Source of the DNA: Mesocentrotus franciscanus
Taxonomy: Eukaryota > Echinodermata > Echinoidea > Camarodonta > Strongylocentrotidae
Reading direction: 5' to 3'
NCBI GenBank assembly: GCA_037976565.1
Contig: CP137668.1
Span: forward strand, 20,419,804 to 20,483,803
DNA length: 64,000 bases
The translations under genes were made by a program, and so were the position numbers. This document shows, piece after piece, positions 1 to 9,647 of the stretch (position 1 is the stretch's first letter; each line of letters begins with the position of its first letter). The notes beneath the pieces were generated by a model. It was not told the origin of the DNA. It saw nothing but the letters and a program-made list of their open reading frames with translations, and did not search any database.

Positions 1-1555
1 GAAATTTAAATGCATTCCCATTAATGCGAAGTGTTTTACTGTTTTCATTTATATTTTGATAACGTTGTAAATCCTTAAGAGTCTACTCCTTTTATATGCG
101 GATGTGTTCTTGTGTCTTTGTACTGTCGACACTTCTCCTGGGTGCATTTACAACCCTCCCTACTTTAACATCCTGTAAATGTGATGTCGCAAAAACTGAG
201 TAAATAGAGCTTTGTGTCTTTCATCATCATCTGACATTTCCCTTCAATGTATTTCAATAAGCACTAATGAGTTCTTTGTCAGCAACTTATCTTTTCACTT
301 CCCAAAAGTTCTGATCTTGTATTGGTAATGGCCTGTATTAGAGCTGAATTAGGCTACTAAATGGGTAACTAGAATGTGAGTTCTGCTTCAGAATACAATG
401 ACAACATACAGTAATAATGAGTAATAAAATAAAAAAGAGAGTCAAAAGTTCAATTTTTTGCTGTAAGGCTTCATTAGGATTAAGCCAGATTATTTTAGGT
501 GAATTAGGGAAATGAACATTATCAAGGGTTTGCAATTACATAACATTATCCAAGGAGACAGCAGACAATGAAGCCTCATTTATCACATTGTAACTGAGCA
601 AGTATCCTGGATATATAGTTTTGTTAAAGGGGAAAAAATAGCATGTTGCCTTCAAGAAAATTAATATATGAGTATCGGGATGTGCATCATATTGTGTGTG
701 GGAAATGTCACGTAATGCTAGAATGGATTGAAATGACTGGAGTGCTTGGAGTCTCAAGGTTAGGAGACCCTGTGCTCTTCGATTAGACAATGATCTTCGT
801 CTTAATCTAGATTACCCCTGGTGACGATGACTCGCTAGTGATGACAGACAGTCACACACAAGTAGGAAAAAGAGAGGAAAACGATTTGTAAACTAGTTAT
901 TTCTGGCTGGTGACATGTTTGATCACTCATAGTTTATGTGACCTTGTGATTACGGAGGTTCTCCTGATGTATAACAATGTGCTCGAAACTACTGAAGCCA
1001 CTTCTCATTGACATGTAGTTATTGTCTGGAGAAGAAAAAAATTGATGCGAGGAGAGAATAAACACATCTGACATGGTATATGGAGAGTTGCCAAACACTA
1101 CTGATTTTCAGTTTTTATACCAAAATTGAGAACAATACAATCAATTTCATGCATATGCTGATTTTTGTTACTGTTCATTTTTTATCTTGTTCTATTGTAT
1201 TTATTAGATTAATTGCGATTGTGTGTAGATTAATTGTGATTTCATAGACAAAGCACAGATTGTCAGCCAGTAGAATATTGAAATGTGGTGATAAAAGTTG
1301 ACAGGGCTGCATATGTTTTCATCCATATGATGTTGTAAGCAAATAATCACCATCTGATATGACAAGATATTTTCATTTGATAACCTGCTAAATTGCCTTG
1401 CAATTTTTTTTCTTCTTTTTTGTTAAATGTTTTTTCTCTTTCAACTAGTGATCATTGATACTGCATCGCTATTGTAACTGCAATACTCTTGAATAGCTGA
1501 TAAGAGAGAGATAGAGAAAATGGATTTATAATGATGTAACCTCTTCTTATCACAG
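1..1555. other. Intron of LARP4, no exon seen
   Basis: AT-rich sequence leading into the first recognisable LARP4 exon. I see no stretch on either strand with credible coding character; the open frames are short and rich in low-complexity codons. A pyrimidine-rich tract and CACAG at 1541-1555 make the acceptor of the next exon. Upstream LARP4 exons (La motif, RRM) must lie left of the window. Confidence 0.6.
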
Positions 1556-1662
1556 CAGCCTCAGCAGTTTGGGACCACCAGTGCCTTCCCTCAGAAGTAT
1601 CAACCCACCAATACCAACACCAGTAGACACAATAGCTACCAGGGTCCTAGGAATTCACACAT
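1556..1662 (+). CDS. LARP4 exon a (first in window)
   Basis: Reads QPQQFGTTSAFPQKYQPT and onward, Gln/Asn/Ser-rich, in one open frame. The acceptor is CACAG ending at 1555 (an alternative CAG ends at 1558). The donor GTAAGT starts at 1663. It leaves two bases (AT) that are completed by T2197 of the next exon. The low complexity gives no family signature of its own; it is assigned by phase and position. Confidence 0.65.
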
Positions 1663-4600
1663 GTAAGTCAGCTTATCATCCATTGCTGAAAACCAAAGCT
1701 AAATAATCAAATTGAAAGCAGCAAAATGACAAGGTTAAGGACATTAGATCCTCACCAATTATGACATATACAGTATTTATCCTTTAGAGTAAATTGCAGC
1801 AGATGAATTGTCTGTAGAACAAATGTGTTCCTCTCTTTTGTCTAGCCTTTTTTGTTGGGAGGGCCCAACAAAAAAAGGTCAGGTGTTAAAAAAATACTTG
1901 AGGTTCTCTCTTCTATGTATTGTGCTTTTGTACTTGAGAAAGGTGTTCAAAGCCTATTTATGATTTTGATAATCAGAAAGCAATGAAATATGAAGAAGAA
2001 AAAATGTGTTTAAAAAATTCCTTGCTTTCATAGAAAAAATATTTTCTTGTTATCTGTTATTATTAATGTAGCGCTCATGGAAAACATTTAACATAAGATG
2101 GGGTAAATTTGTCTTCTGATTTCCATCACATATCCTTGGAAGTGATTAATTCCAAATTCACCTTTTCTTTCTTTTCTTCTTGTTTCACACATAAAGTATA
2201 TCAAGTAGAACCATAAAGAGTCACCCCAGGTCGTCCAGTACTCCTGAGTTACGTATGAATGATCACCGTATGAATGACCGCATGGGTATACTGGACCCCA
2301 ACCTCCCGTCTCACCACACCCGTCACTACCACCCTCATGAGCATCGCAGGTCGACGCAGCCCTCCATGCCCCTCAATAGCTCCCGTCTACCTCCTTACCC
2401 CAGGGGAGGAGAGGAACCCTTAGAGAGGCTAGATAGGCTCGATAGGATGGACAGGAAGGAGGATAAAGGAGGAGGGGAGGTGTTCCTAGCTCCCAAGAGG
2501 AGAGAGGGTAGTGCCAGAAGACCACACCCTCATTTTAACGATGATACCCATATAGGCAGCACTAGTACCTCATTACAACAGAGTCATAGGTAAGATAGCT
2601 AGTGGATCTTGCCAAATTCAAGTGCCACTTTTCTTCTGTTGTAAATCATCCAATGCTGCAATGTATGATATTTTACATTTTTTTATAGATTTAATCTATT
2701 TTTATGCCTCCGCTTCAAAGTAGCTGGAGGCATTATGTTTTCTGGTTGTCCGTCCGACCATCCGTCCGTACGTCCCGTTCTCGTGATCGTGTTATCTCAA
2801 GAACCGATTGATAGATTACCGCCAAACTTTGGTCATGTATGTATCGTGCAGAGCTAATGAACTGATTAGGTTTTGGGGTCATGAGGTCAAAGGTCACAGT
2901 GCTTATTATGTATGCAAAAATAGTTAGTGATTGCGTTATCTCAAGAACCGATTGATGGATTTCCGCCAAACTTGGGTCATGTATGTATCTTGCAGAGCCA
3001 ATGAACTGATTAGATTTTGGAGTCACGAGGTCAAAGGTCAAGGGTCACAGGGCTTAATATGTATGCAAAAATAGCTTGTGATCGCGTTCCGAAGAACCGA
3101 TTGATGGATTACCGCCAAACTTGGGTCATGTATGTATCTTGCAGAGCCAATGAACTGATTAGATTTTGGGGTCACGAGGTCAAAGGTCAAGGTTCACAGG
3201 GCTTAATATGTATGCAAAAATAGCTTGTGATCGCGTTCCTAAGAACATGTATGTATCTTGCAGAGCCAATGAACTGATTAGATTTTGGGGGTCACAAGGT
3301 CAAAGGTCAAGGTTCACAGGGCTTAATATGTATGCAAAAATAGCTTGTGATCGCTCCTAAGAACATGTATGTATCTTGCAGAGCCAATGAACTGATTAGA
3401 TTTTGGGGGTCACAAGGTCAAAGGTCAAGGTTCACAGGGCTTAATATGTATGCAAAAATACCTCGTGATCGCATTATCTCAAGAAACGCTTGATGGATTA
3501 CCGCCAAACTTGGGTCATGTATGTATCTTGCAGAGCCAATGAACTGATTAGATTTCGGGGTCACAAGGTCAAAGGTCACATGGCTCATTATGTATGCAAA
3601 AATACCTCGTGATCGCATTATCTCAAGAACCGATTGATGGATTACCGCCAAACTTGCGTCATATATGTATCTTGCAGAGCCAATGAACTGATTAGATTTT
3701 GGGGTCATGAGGTCAAAGGTCATGGGGCTCATTATGTATGCTAAAATAGCTTGTGAACGCATTGTCAATACTGACGGATGGATTACTATCAAACTCGGGA
3801 CATGCATGTATCTTGCAGAGCCAATGAACTGATTGGATTTTCGGTTACGATGTCAAAGGGTCTTACATGTATATGAAAAACGGCTTGTAATCACGATATT
3901 CTGAGAACTTGTTAATGGATTACAATCAAACTTAAATTTTTTAAATTGCTTCTGTTTTGGTTTGTAAAATCGCTCTATGGTGGAGGCATCATTTTCGACT
4001 GCGTGCAGTCGAACATCCATCTAGTTTTATCATAACTTGTAACGATTCCTTATTCCTGCAGTCTTATAGAAAATACTGGCAGTGATACTTCATGCCAGTA
4101 CCTGGGACTTCAATTATGTTTTATGCATCTGTCTCTGAAGTTGGTGCCATAGGCATCATTTTAATTTTGTAAGATATGTAAATGTGCATATTCTGTATAT
4201 AAATGTTTTCTGCATTTGTGGATTATGTCAATAAGAAATTTGAGTGAGCAAGAATTAAAAGTAATAAATGCTTATACATGTAACTTTTTATCCAAAATTA
4301 ACTTTCAACAGTGGGCATTATGATCTATCCCGTAGGAGACCTTTAAGTAGTAACTCAACAAATAACAGTATCTTCCGGGGTAGACGGAGGCGAGATGACG
4401 ACATCCCTCCAAGCAGGAGAAGTAACAGCACCGGCGGTACTACCATCACCACCAGCAGTAATAGCAGTAATCCCAGTAGCAGCACCATGAGTAGTGCAGG
4501 TGGCACCGGTGGTAGCAGTGCTAATACCAAAGAAAGTCGAGACCCCAAGGAGAAGGAGGCTACCAAGACACCTTCCTCTCCCAAGATCGATCTGGCATCG

Positions 4601-7600
4601 TTTCCACCGTTGCCAGGGAGAATTTCCAAGGAGGATGGGAGTGAGGAAGGCAAGAAGGAGGATGGACCAGGGAGTAAGGATATAGCACCCAGTATGACTC
4701 CAATGGCTGATGTAGTGAAGGGTCTCAAAGAACCCAAGGTATGTATGGGCATGTGTATGGACATCAAAGTAAGATTTTTCCATGTCTATTGAAGCTTTTA
4801 TTATTTGGTTTTCTTCCAGTGGTTAGCAGGCTTTATATTTATATTTAAACACTAAATCAAAGTGCTCTTGTACATCTTTTCTAAAGCTTGTGGATTGTAT
4901 TGTAATCTCAACCAATTTGATGTCACTAAGTTTAAAAACAGTTGGACAAATACCCAGAGACAATTAATAACCTCTTAGAATTTCAAGAAGAATAAAATCA
5001 CACATTTCTCTGTCCAAACATGATCAATTTTTAGTGTGGATTGATTTGCCTAGTGGACAGTGGACGGGTTGATGGTTTGAAAGCTGCAAAAAAAGTTTAC
5101 AATTACCTTCTTGGATGATGGGTCATTTCTTGAGCTTTAACGTTTAGGTCCTGGTTTGGAGTGTAAGAGTGAAACTTTGATTTGTACATTTACCTTCACA
5201 GAGAGCTGCGCGACCAGTTGAACCTAAGCCAACACCAGTTGCATCAACTAAAGACAGCTCAACTAACACAGCTAGTCAATCCTCTGCGAGCAAAGATGTA
5301 GAGAAACCGGTTGCACCTACTCCAAAACCAGCACCACCAACTCTACAAAATACCAAGTAAGTCAATTAAATGCTTGTTAAAATAAGTGATTACAAAGTGT
5401 AGCTGGTCTCTTCTTGTAACATTATCTAGCTGACAAGAGTTCTATGATTGTTACAGTACAGATATTAAGTAATGATTGGAAATTATGAAGTATGGAACTA
5501 CATCAATCAGATTATAAATTAAGAATGGTTTTATGTTCTCACAGAAACCTGGTATCCTAAAAGATATTTGGTATCATGAAATATGATTTTATGGATAATG
5601 ACGTTGGTAATGGTAAAATTGATAAAAATTATGTGAATTGTAAAACTAAGTTGATTATGACATTCTTTAAAAAAAATTAGATCTCTTAAAGGTAGATTCC
5701 TAGTTTTGTTTAAAGGGAACATACTAGATTTAAAAACCAAACCATACAAATGAACTTTAATTCACTTGATACTGTACTATGTTCATGCTATCAGAGCCAG
5801 AGGGCAAGTATTTTTTGTAATTGAACAAGATTATGTAGAGAGCATTTATATAGAACAAGGGGAGGGGTGTCCAGGGGAGTGTTTCACAAAGACTAAGATC
5901 GATTTTAAGTTGGACTTAACTATGGCAGTCTATTCATGCCACTGTTTGCACTCACCATTATGATCTTTAGATAATATTTTTTCTTCAATAATGAATTATC
6001 AAAAAATGTAAATCTGTAGATTTGATTTGTACATCCCTTGAGAGACCAATGCCAGTAAATGGTGAGAGCAAACAGTGGCATTAACAGCCTGCCATAGTCA
6101 AGTCCAACTTAAAGTCAATCTTAGTCTTTGTGAAACACCCCGCTGGTCATACTGTTACCTTGTGGAAATGACATTGTGAAATATTTTGTTTGCTCTGCAG
6201 GCAAAAGCAAACATCATCGTACACACAGACAGACCCTGAGGAGAAGCAATCCTCTAAGATAGAGGCATCTCCTTCTACTCCATCTCATGGGAGTACCAGT
6301 GCTGCATCCTCTCATACTACTACTAACAATGCTACCAAGCACAACTCTAGGGCCTCCATGGCATCTACGTCCTCCACTCCCTCCTCCTCCGCCACCTCCT
6401 CTTCCTCTTCAATGCCTGCTGCCTCGAAGACTGGTAGTGGCAGCAGCAGCAGCCATCCAGTGGCATCTGAAAGCACCAAGTCCGTTTCCACGGCAACGCA
6501 GGCGGTGACATCATCTGTTGGCACGGCAACGTCAGCCACCTCTTCTGCAGCCTCTCATATGTCTGCCTCAGGGAGATCAACAGCTTTGGCAGGAAGCAAC
6601 TCGAGTGCGGCGGCCCAGGTCGCAACTGTCAAGACATCGGTATGTTTAAGTCTACCCTGGAAAGGACGGTTATGTCATTTGGGTCCACTGATTCATCTAT
6701 GATGAGCCATAGATCATTTTACCTTTCTATTTTTAGTCAAGGAATAAGTTAATTCCATCTGAAATTTCAGCTCCCTTTATCCATCTCTCTTATCATGATA
6801 ATCAGCAATTTTTTTCTTGTGTTCAACCTTTCTTTCATTCCGTAATACACCTAAGGTGGTTTGCAGCCATTATGTTTTGGGGTTATATTGGTCCATCAGT
6901 ATGTATGTTTGTTTGGTGTCCTGTCTGTCTGTATTTCTATCCATACGTTCAACCCACTTTCATGTTATTGCAATATTAAAAAAAAAAAACGCTCAAGACA
7001 TGAAATTCAAACTTGGTACAGACATCTGTCACCATGGGGAGATTAAGTCATAATATTTTGGGGTTACTACTAGGACAACGCTCATATCATCATTTATCAA
7101 CATGTGAAAAGTTGAAATGAGAATTATTAGAAAAGTAATTAATCATCGTACATGAAACCAAATAAACCACTGAAAATGGTACATTTGCAGAACAAAATGG
7201 TAATTCAGTAGACTGAAGCTTGTTGGAGAGGCACTTGTATTCATCTCTTTATTTTTGATTTTTTTTAAAGTTTTGATATTGAGGAAATGTCTTTCCCATT
7301 TTCTAAAATGTTTAGAAACTAGCAATCCTATGAGGAATGCTTTTCTACATTTATAACAAAAAAATGTTTGAATGTATCACAAATGTTTTTGTTTATGTTG
7401 CACCAAAATATCTTTCATTATTGAAACAACAATGAATCAGTAAATGGAATTTTCTTTTTTAAACTCTTCTTTACTTACATTAATTGTTGTATTACAGGAT
7501 GGTATTCCACCACCAAGGCTAAGCTATGCACAAGTCATTGCCAAGATGTCAGCAGCCAAGGCAAACCAAGCTGAGAACCCGGAACCTTCCAAGCCTAGCG

Positions 7601-7892
7601 GTAACAAAACAAGTGCACAAGCCACCGGTCCAAAAGATATGCCGAACTCAAACTCAAGTAGCCATGAGAGAACTGTGAATAACTCGTCCATGCCCCTCTC
7701 CAACCATGCCAACTCGCAGTCACACATGCAGCAGATGAGCTCCAAGCCTCAGAGATTTCCACGCTATGGGCGGGTCCTAAGATGGAACAGAATGGAGGAG
7801 ATGGGCACTTTTACTCTGGAGGGAGACATAGAGGAAGGGGAGAGTATGGGGGTAGAAGATCCCCACCTCATCATAAACCTGCCAGCAAGTAA
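1556..7892 (+). CDS. La-related protein 4 (LARP4/LARP4B), C-terminal six exons, partial
   Basis: LARP4-family proteins are cytoplasmic RNA-binding proteins that bind poly(A) and poly(A)-binding protein and stabilise mRNA. The La motif and RRM lie N-terminal to this part and outside the window. The exons 1556-1662, 2197-2589, 4312-4738, 5202-5356, 6201-6639 and 7498-7892 join with matching phases (2/1, 2/1, 0, 2/1, 0). The family call rests on the conserved block in exon 3, where a run of arginines and aspartates (RRRRDDD) is followed by KIDLASFPPLPG and then MADVVKGL. Vertebrate LARP4 has a similar FDL..SNFPPLPG...MSDVVKG block. It rests also on PPPRLSYAQV in the last exon, like LSYAEV in LARP4. 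The rest is Ser/Thr/Pro-rich and disordered. The final exon needs a one-base correction near 7771-7774 to reach an RG-rich end. LARP4 and LARP4B cannot be told apart here; invertebrates often have one gene. Confidence 0.85.
2197..2589 (+). CDS. LARP4 exon b
   Basis: Opens after ATAAAG (2191-2196) and continues the frame as ISSRTIKSHPRSSSTPELR. It then has His/Arg-rich segments, the acidic-basic LDRLDRMDRKEDKGGGE, and RREGSARRPHPHFNDD. The donor GTAAGA is at 2590, leaving two bases. The composition is disordered and RNA-binding-like, with many Arg/His. The acceptor's pyrimidine tract (CCTTTTCTTTCTTTTC) lies about 20 bases upstream, so the exact acceptor is the least certain part. Confidence 0.7.
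2703..4022. repeat. Dispersed element with eight tandem 118-153 bp units
   Basis: Lies inside the LARP4 intron 2590-4311. Eight copies of a unit marked by CATGTATGTATC occur near 2833, 2977, 3127, 3246, 3364, 3517, 3659 and 3800. Two units lack about 30 bases (the GATTGATGGATTACCGCC segment). The array is bounded by ATGCCTCCGC at 2703-2713 and an inverted GGTGGAGGCAT at about 3979-3990, which suggests terminal inverted repeats. A small hairpin (CGACTGCGTGCAGTCG) lies near the right end. Open frames through the units on both strands arise from the repeat and are not genes. Seven units contain AGGTCAAAGGTCA. Confidence 0.85.
4312..4738 (+). CDS. LARP4 exon c (conserved FPPLPG block)
   Basis: Acceptor TTTCAACAG at 4303-4311; donor GTATGT at 4739. 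It begins SGHYDLSRRRPLSSNSTNN, then RGRRRRDDDIPPSRRSNSTG. A Ser/Thr-rich linker follows, then KIDLASFPPLPGRISKEDG and MADVVKGLKEPK. The FPPLPG followed by an (A/S)DVVKG motif is the strongest LARP4/4B signature in the window. The order of motifs agrees with vertebrate LARP4. Confidence 0.88.
5202..5356 (+). CDS. LARP4 exon d
   Basis: In phase 0 with the previous exon; acceptor TACCTTCACAG at 5191-5201, donor GTAAGT at 5357. Reads RAARPVEPKPTPVASTKDSS, then a Pro/Ala/Lys-rich tail KPVAPTPKPAPPTLQNT. It has no domain and is part of the disordered C-terminal region. The two leftover bases AA are completed by G6201 to give Lys. Confidence 0.7.
5873..6144. mobile_element. Fold-back MITE in LARP4 intron
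   Basis: About 79 bp at 5881-5959 (GTTTCACAAAGACTAAGAT...) is matched by a diverged inverted copy at 6058-6137 (...AATCTTAGTCTTTGTGAAAC), separated by about 98 bp. The outer bases AGGGGAGTG and CACCCCGCT extend the similarity. It contains no coding sequence. It sits only about 60 bp before the acceptor of the next LARP4 exon. Confidence 0.75.
6201..6639 (+). CDS. LARP4 exon e (Ser/Thr-rich)
   Basis: Acceptor TTTGCTCTGCAG at 6189-6200; donor GTATGT at 6640. Reads KQKQTSSYTQTDPEEKQSSK, then a very long Ser/Ala/Thr-rich run (about residues 25-146 of the exon), ending TVKTS. It is disordered, and codon use is dominated by serine and threonine triplets. Several other frames are also open here because of the composition and are not genes. 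Confidence 0.78.
7498..7892 (+). CDS. LARP4 terminal coding exon, with apparent one-base frameshift
   Basis: Acceptor TGTATTACAG ends at 7497. The frame reads DGIPPPRLSYAQVIAKMSAA, then a Ser/Asn-rich stretch to MSSKPQRFPRYGR. The same frame then runs to a TAG at 7990 with a composition unlike the family. The +1 shifted frame from about 7772 instead gives GPKMEQNGGDGHFYSGGRHR, then GRGEYGGRRSPPHHKPASK and TAA at 7890-7892. That is an RG-rich end closing in a basic Pro-Ser tail, as in vertebrate LARP4 (...PPRSPK). A missing G in the GGGCGGG run at 7768-7774 would restore it. No splice site pair can explain the shift. Confidence 0.75.
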
Positions 7893-9616
7893 CATCAAGC
7901 ATCTGTTGGTAGGAATACATGTCATGTCCAGCATAGAGCAAGATGACAGAGGGAGAAAGGCAGCACATATTTCGCTCAGCTGCTACTTGTAGTGGAAATG
8001 TTTACTTTGCCAAAATAATGAGCTGCACAGTGCTTGCAATTTAATGGAATGGAATGGACAATGATGAGGGATTTTGATATGACTGGAAGTTAGCCTTCCT
8101 TCGTGAAGTTGGACAGTCAGAAAGAAAACTTGATTACTTCATTCACAGGATGTGAGAGTTAAGGGAACTTTCCGGTTTCTGAAAGAAATGGAATATTGTA
8201 AACTTTGGTATTGTTTGACCTTTGGCACTATTTTGAGCCAAGGTTACCGTGTAGTCTAAAATGGAATGAAAACAGTAAACAACGTGCTTGAAAATCAGTC
8301 GGGTATACTATACCATTGTCACTTTGAGAATTCTTCAACATAGCAACATTACCTGAGAGAGAGATGATCACAGCATTGTGGATTTGGAGGAGTAGACTAT
8401 TTGAAATTGTGCTTTGTTTGAATGAAAGAGGACAGGTCCAGTTTGGATTTTTGACACTGAAATTTTTTGTTTAAATGTCTTTGTGGTATGCCAAAAAGTA
8501 GCATTGACTCAACTTTGATTGGTGGGAAAGATGGCTTCCAGATGCAGCATTTGTCAAATATGCTTGTAGGCAATTATACTAGCAATTTGTTCACTAGGCA
8601 ATGGCTGTGTCAGTGGACAATCATTGATGATGCCTTTGTCTTTCAATGACGCGGACAGCAATTTCATTTTTTCCTGTCGACTATTATTGTTGTCAATTTA
8701 TGTAGAGATCTACTTTGTGAGAAAAAAAGTGGAAAAACACCAGGCATTAGTTTTGCTAAGCAGAAAAACAAGCCTCAATCAAGACTTTGCGCAATTGGTT
8801 TGCAATTATGAGATGCTGTGTGTGTAGAGAACTTTGACATTGATGATTTGTAAAGAAGAAACATGATCACTATGCGAAGGAAGTTGAAAAGGGATCAAGA
8901 AGTTTGAGCCATCAGAGACTTCATAGTAATGCACATGTTCATAAACTTGATGCGGAAAGTGCAGCCATGATGTGCCTGCGCATGGAGGAGAGACTCTCGA
9001 CTTGGAGTCATGTGTGAAATAGTCATTTCTGTGAAAATGATTTTGGAAGGAGTATCAAACAAGATGAGCCCATGGAGGAATGTTACATACCATCAGGAGA
9101 AATCAGCATCAAGAGAAGATAGTATCTTGAGGGTTGTTCAAAGTGATGAAGAAGAGAAGGTGCTGGGAAAGGGATTGGATTGATGTATATTTGTACAGGG
9201 AGTAGAGGTAACAGTGCTGTAGGTTTGGGGGAAACCAAAGTAGATGAAAATACCCAAAATGGACAGACTTAGGTAATGGGAAAGTGGGCCAACTTATATT
9301 GATTATTGCCAAGGGTACCTCAAAAGATTGATACTGTCATTTATTGGGTATCCTCCATCATCATACTTTCATCTCATCCTGATATCAGTATAGGAATGTA
9401 TTGGTTCAGGGATTTGTATCCCCAGTTGGGAATTTGACTGTATCAGATGTGATGTTAAGAATGCCCGTACATAAGAATTGTCTGTAGGTGTATAATCCAT
9501 GCAGGTAGGGAGGACATTGTGTCGGGGGTTACAACGCTATGTCCATGCAATTTCAGGACAAACATCAAACTCCACAACAGCTGCAGTTACAGGTCAAATT
9601 CATTGAGGTACTCTAT

Positions 9617-9647
9617 AATTGGAACAACCTTTTGGGTTGTTCCAATT
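9617..9647. promoter_or_regulatory. Perfect 13-bp stem hairpin in LARP4 3' region
   Basis: AATTGGAACAACC at 9617-9629 pairs exactly with GGTTGTTCCAATT at 9635-9647 around a 5-base loop. It is the cleanest short hairpin in the presumed 3' UTR. It could be an RNA-protein binding site or a remnant of a small transposon. It is too short for a typical animal pre-miRNA, and no function can be assigned. Confidence 0.4.

Noticed and set aside
2733..3807. Overlapping open frames on both strands
   Set aside because: They follow the period of the tandem repeat and repeat the same peptide; no known domain.
4318..4783. Minus-strand open frames opposite LARP4 exon c
   Set aside because: Antisense shadows of a Ser/Thr-rich exon; Leu/Val-rich with no domain or signal.
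6287..6625. Additional frames opposite and alongside LARP4 exon e
   Set aside because: Caused by Ser-rich triplet repeats in the real frame; splice phases support only one frame.
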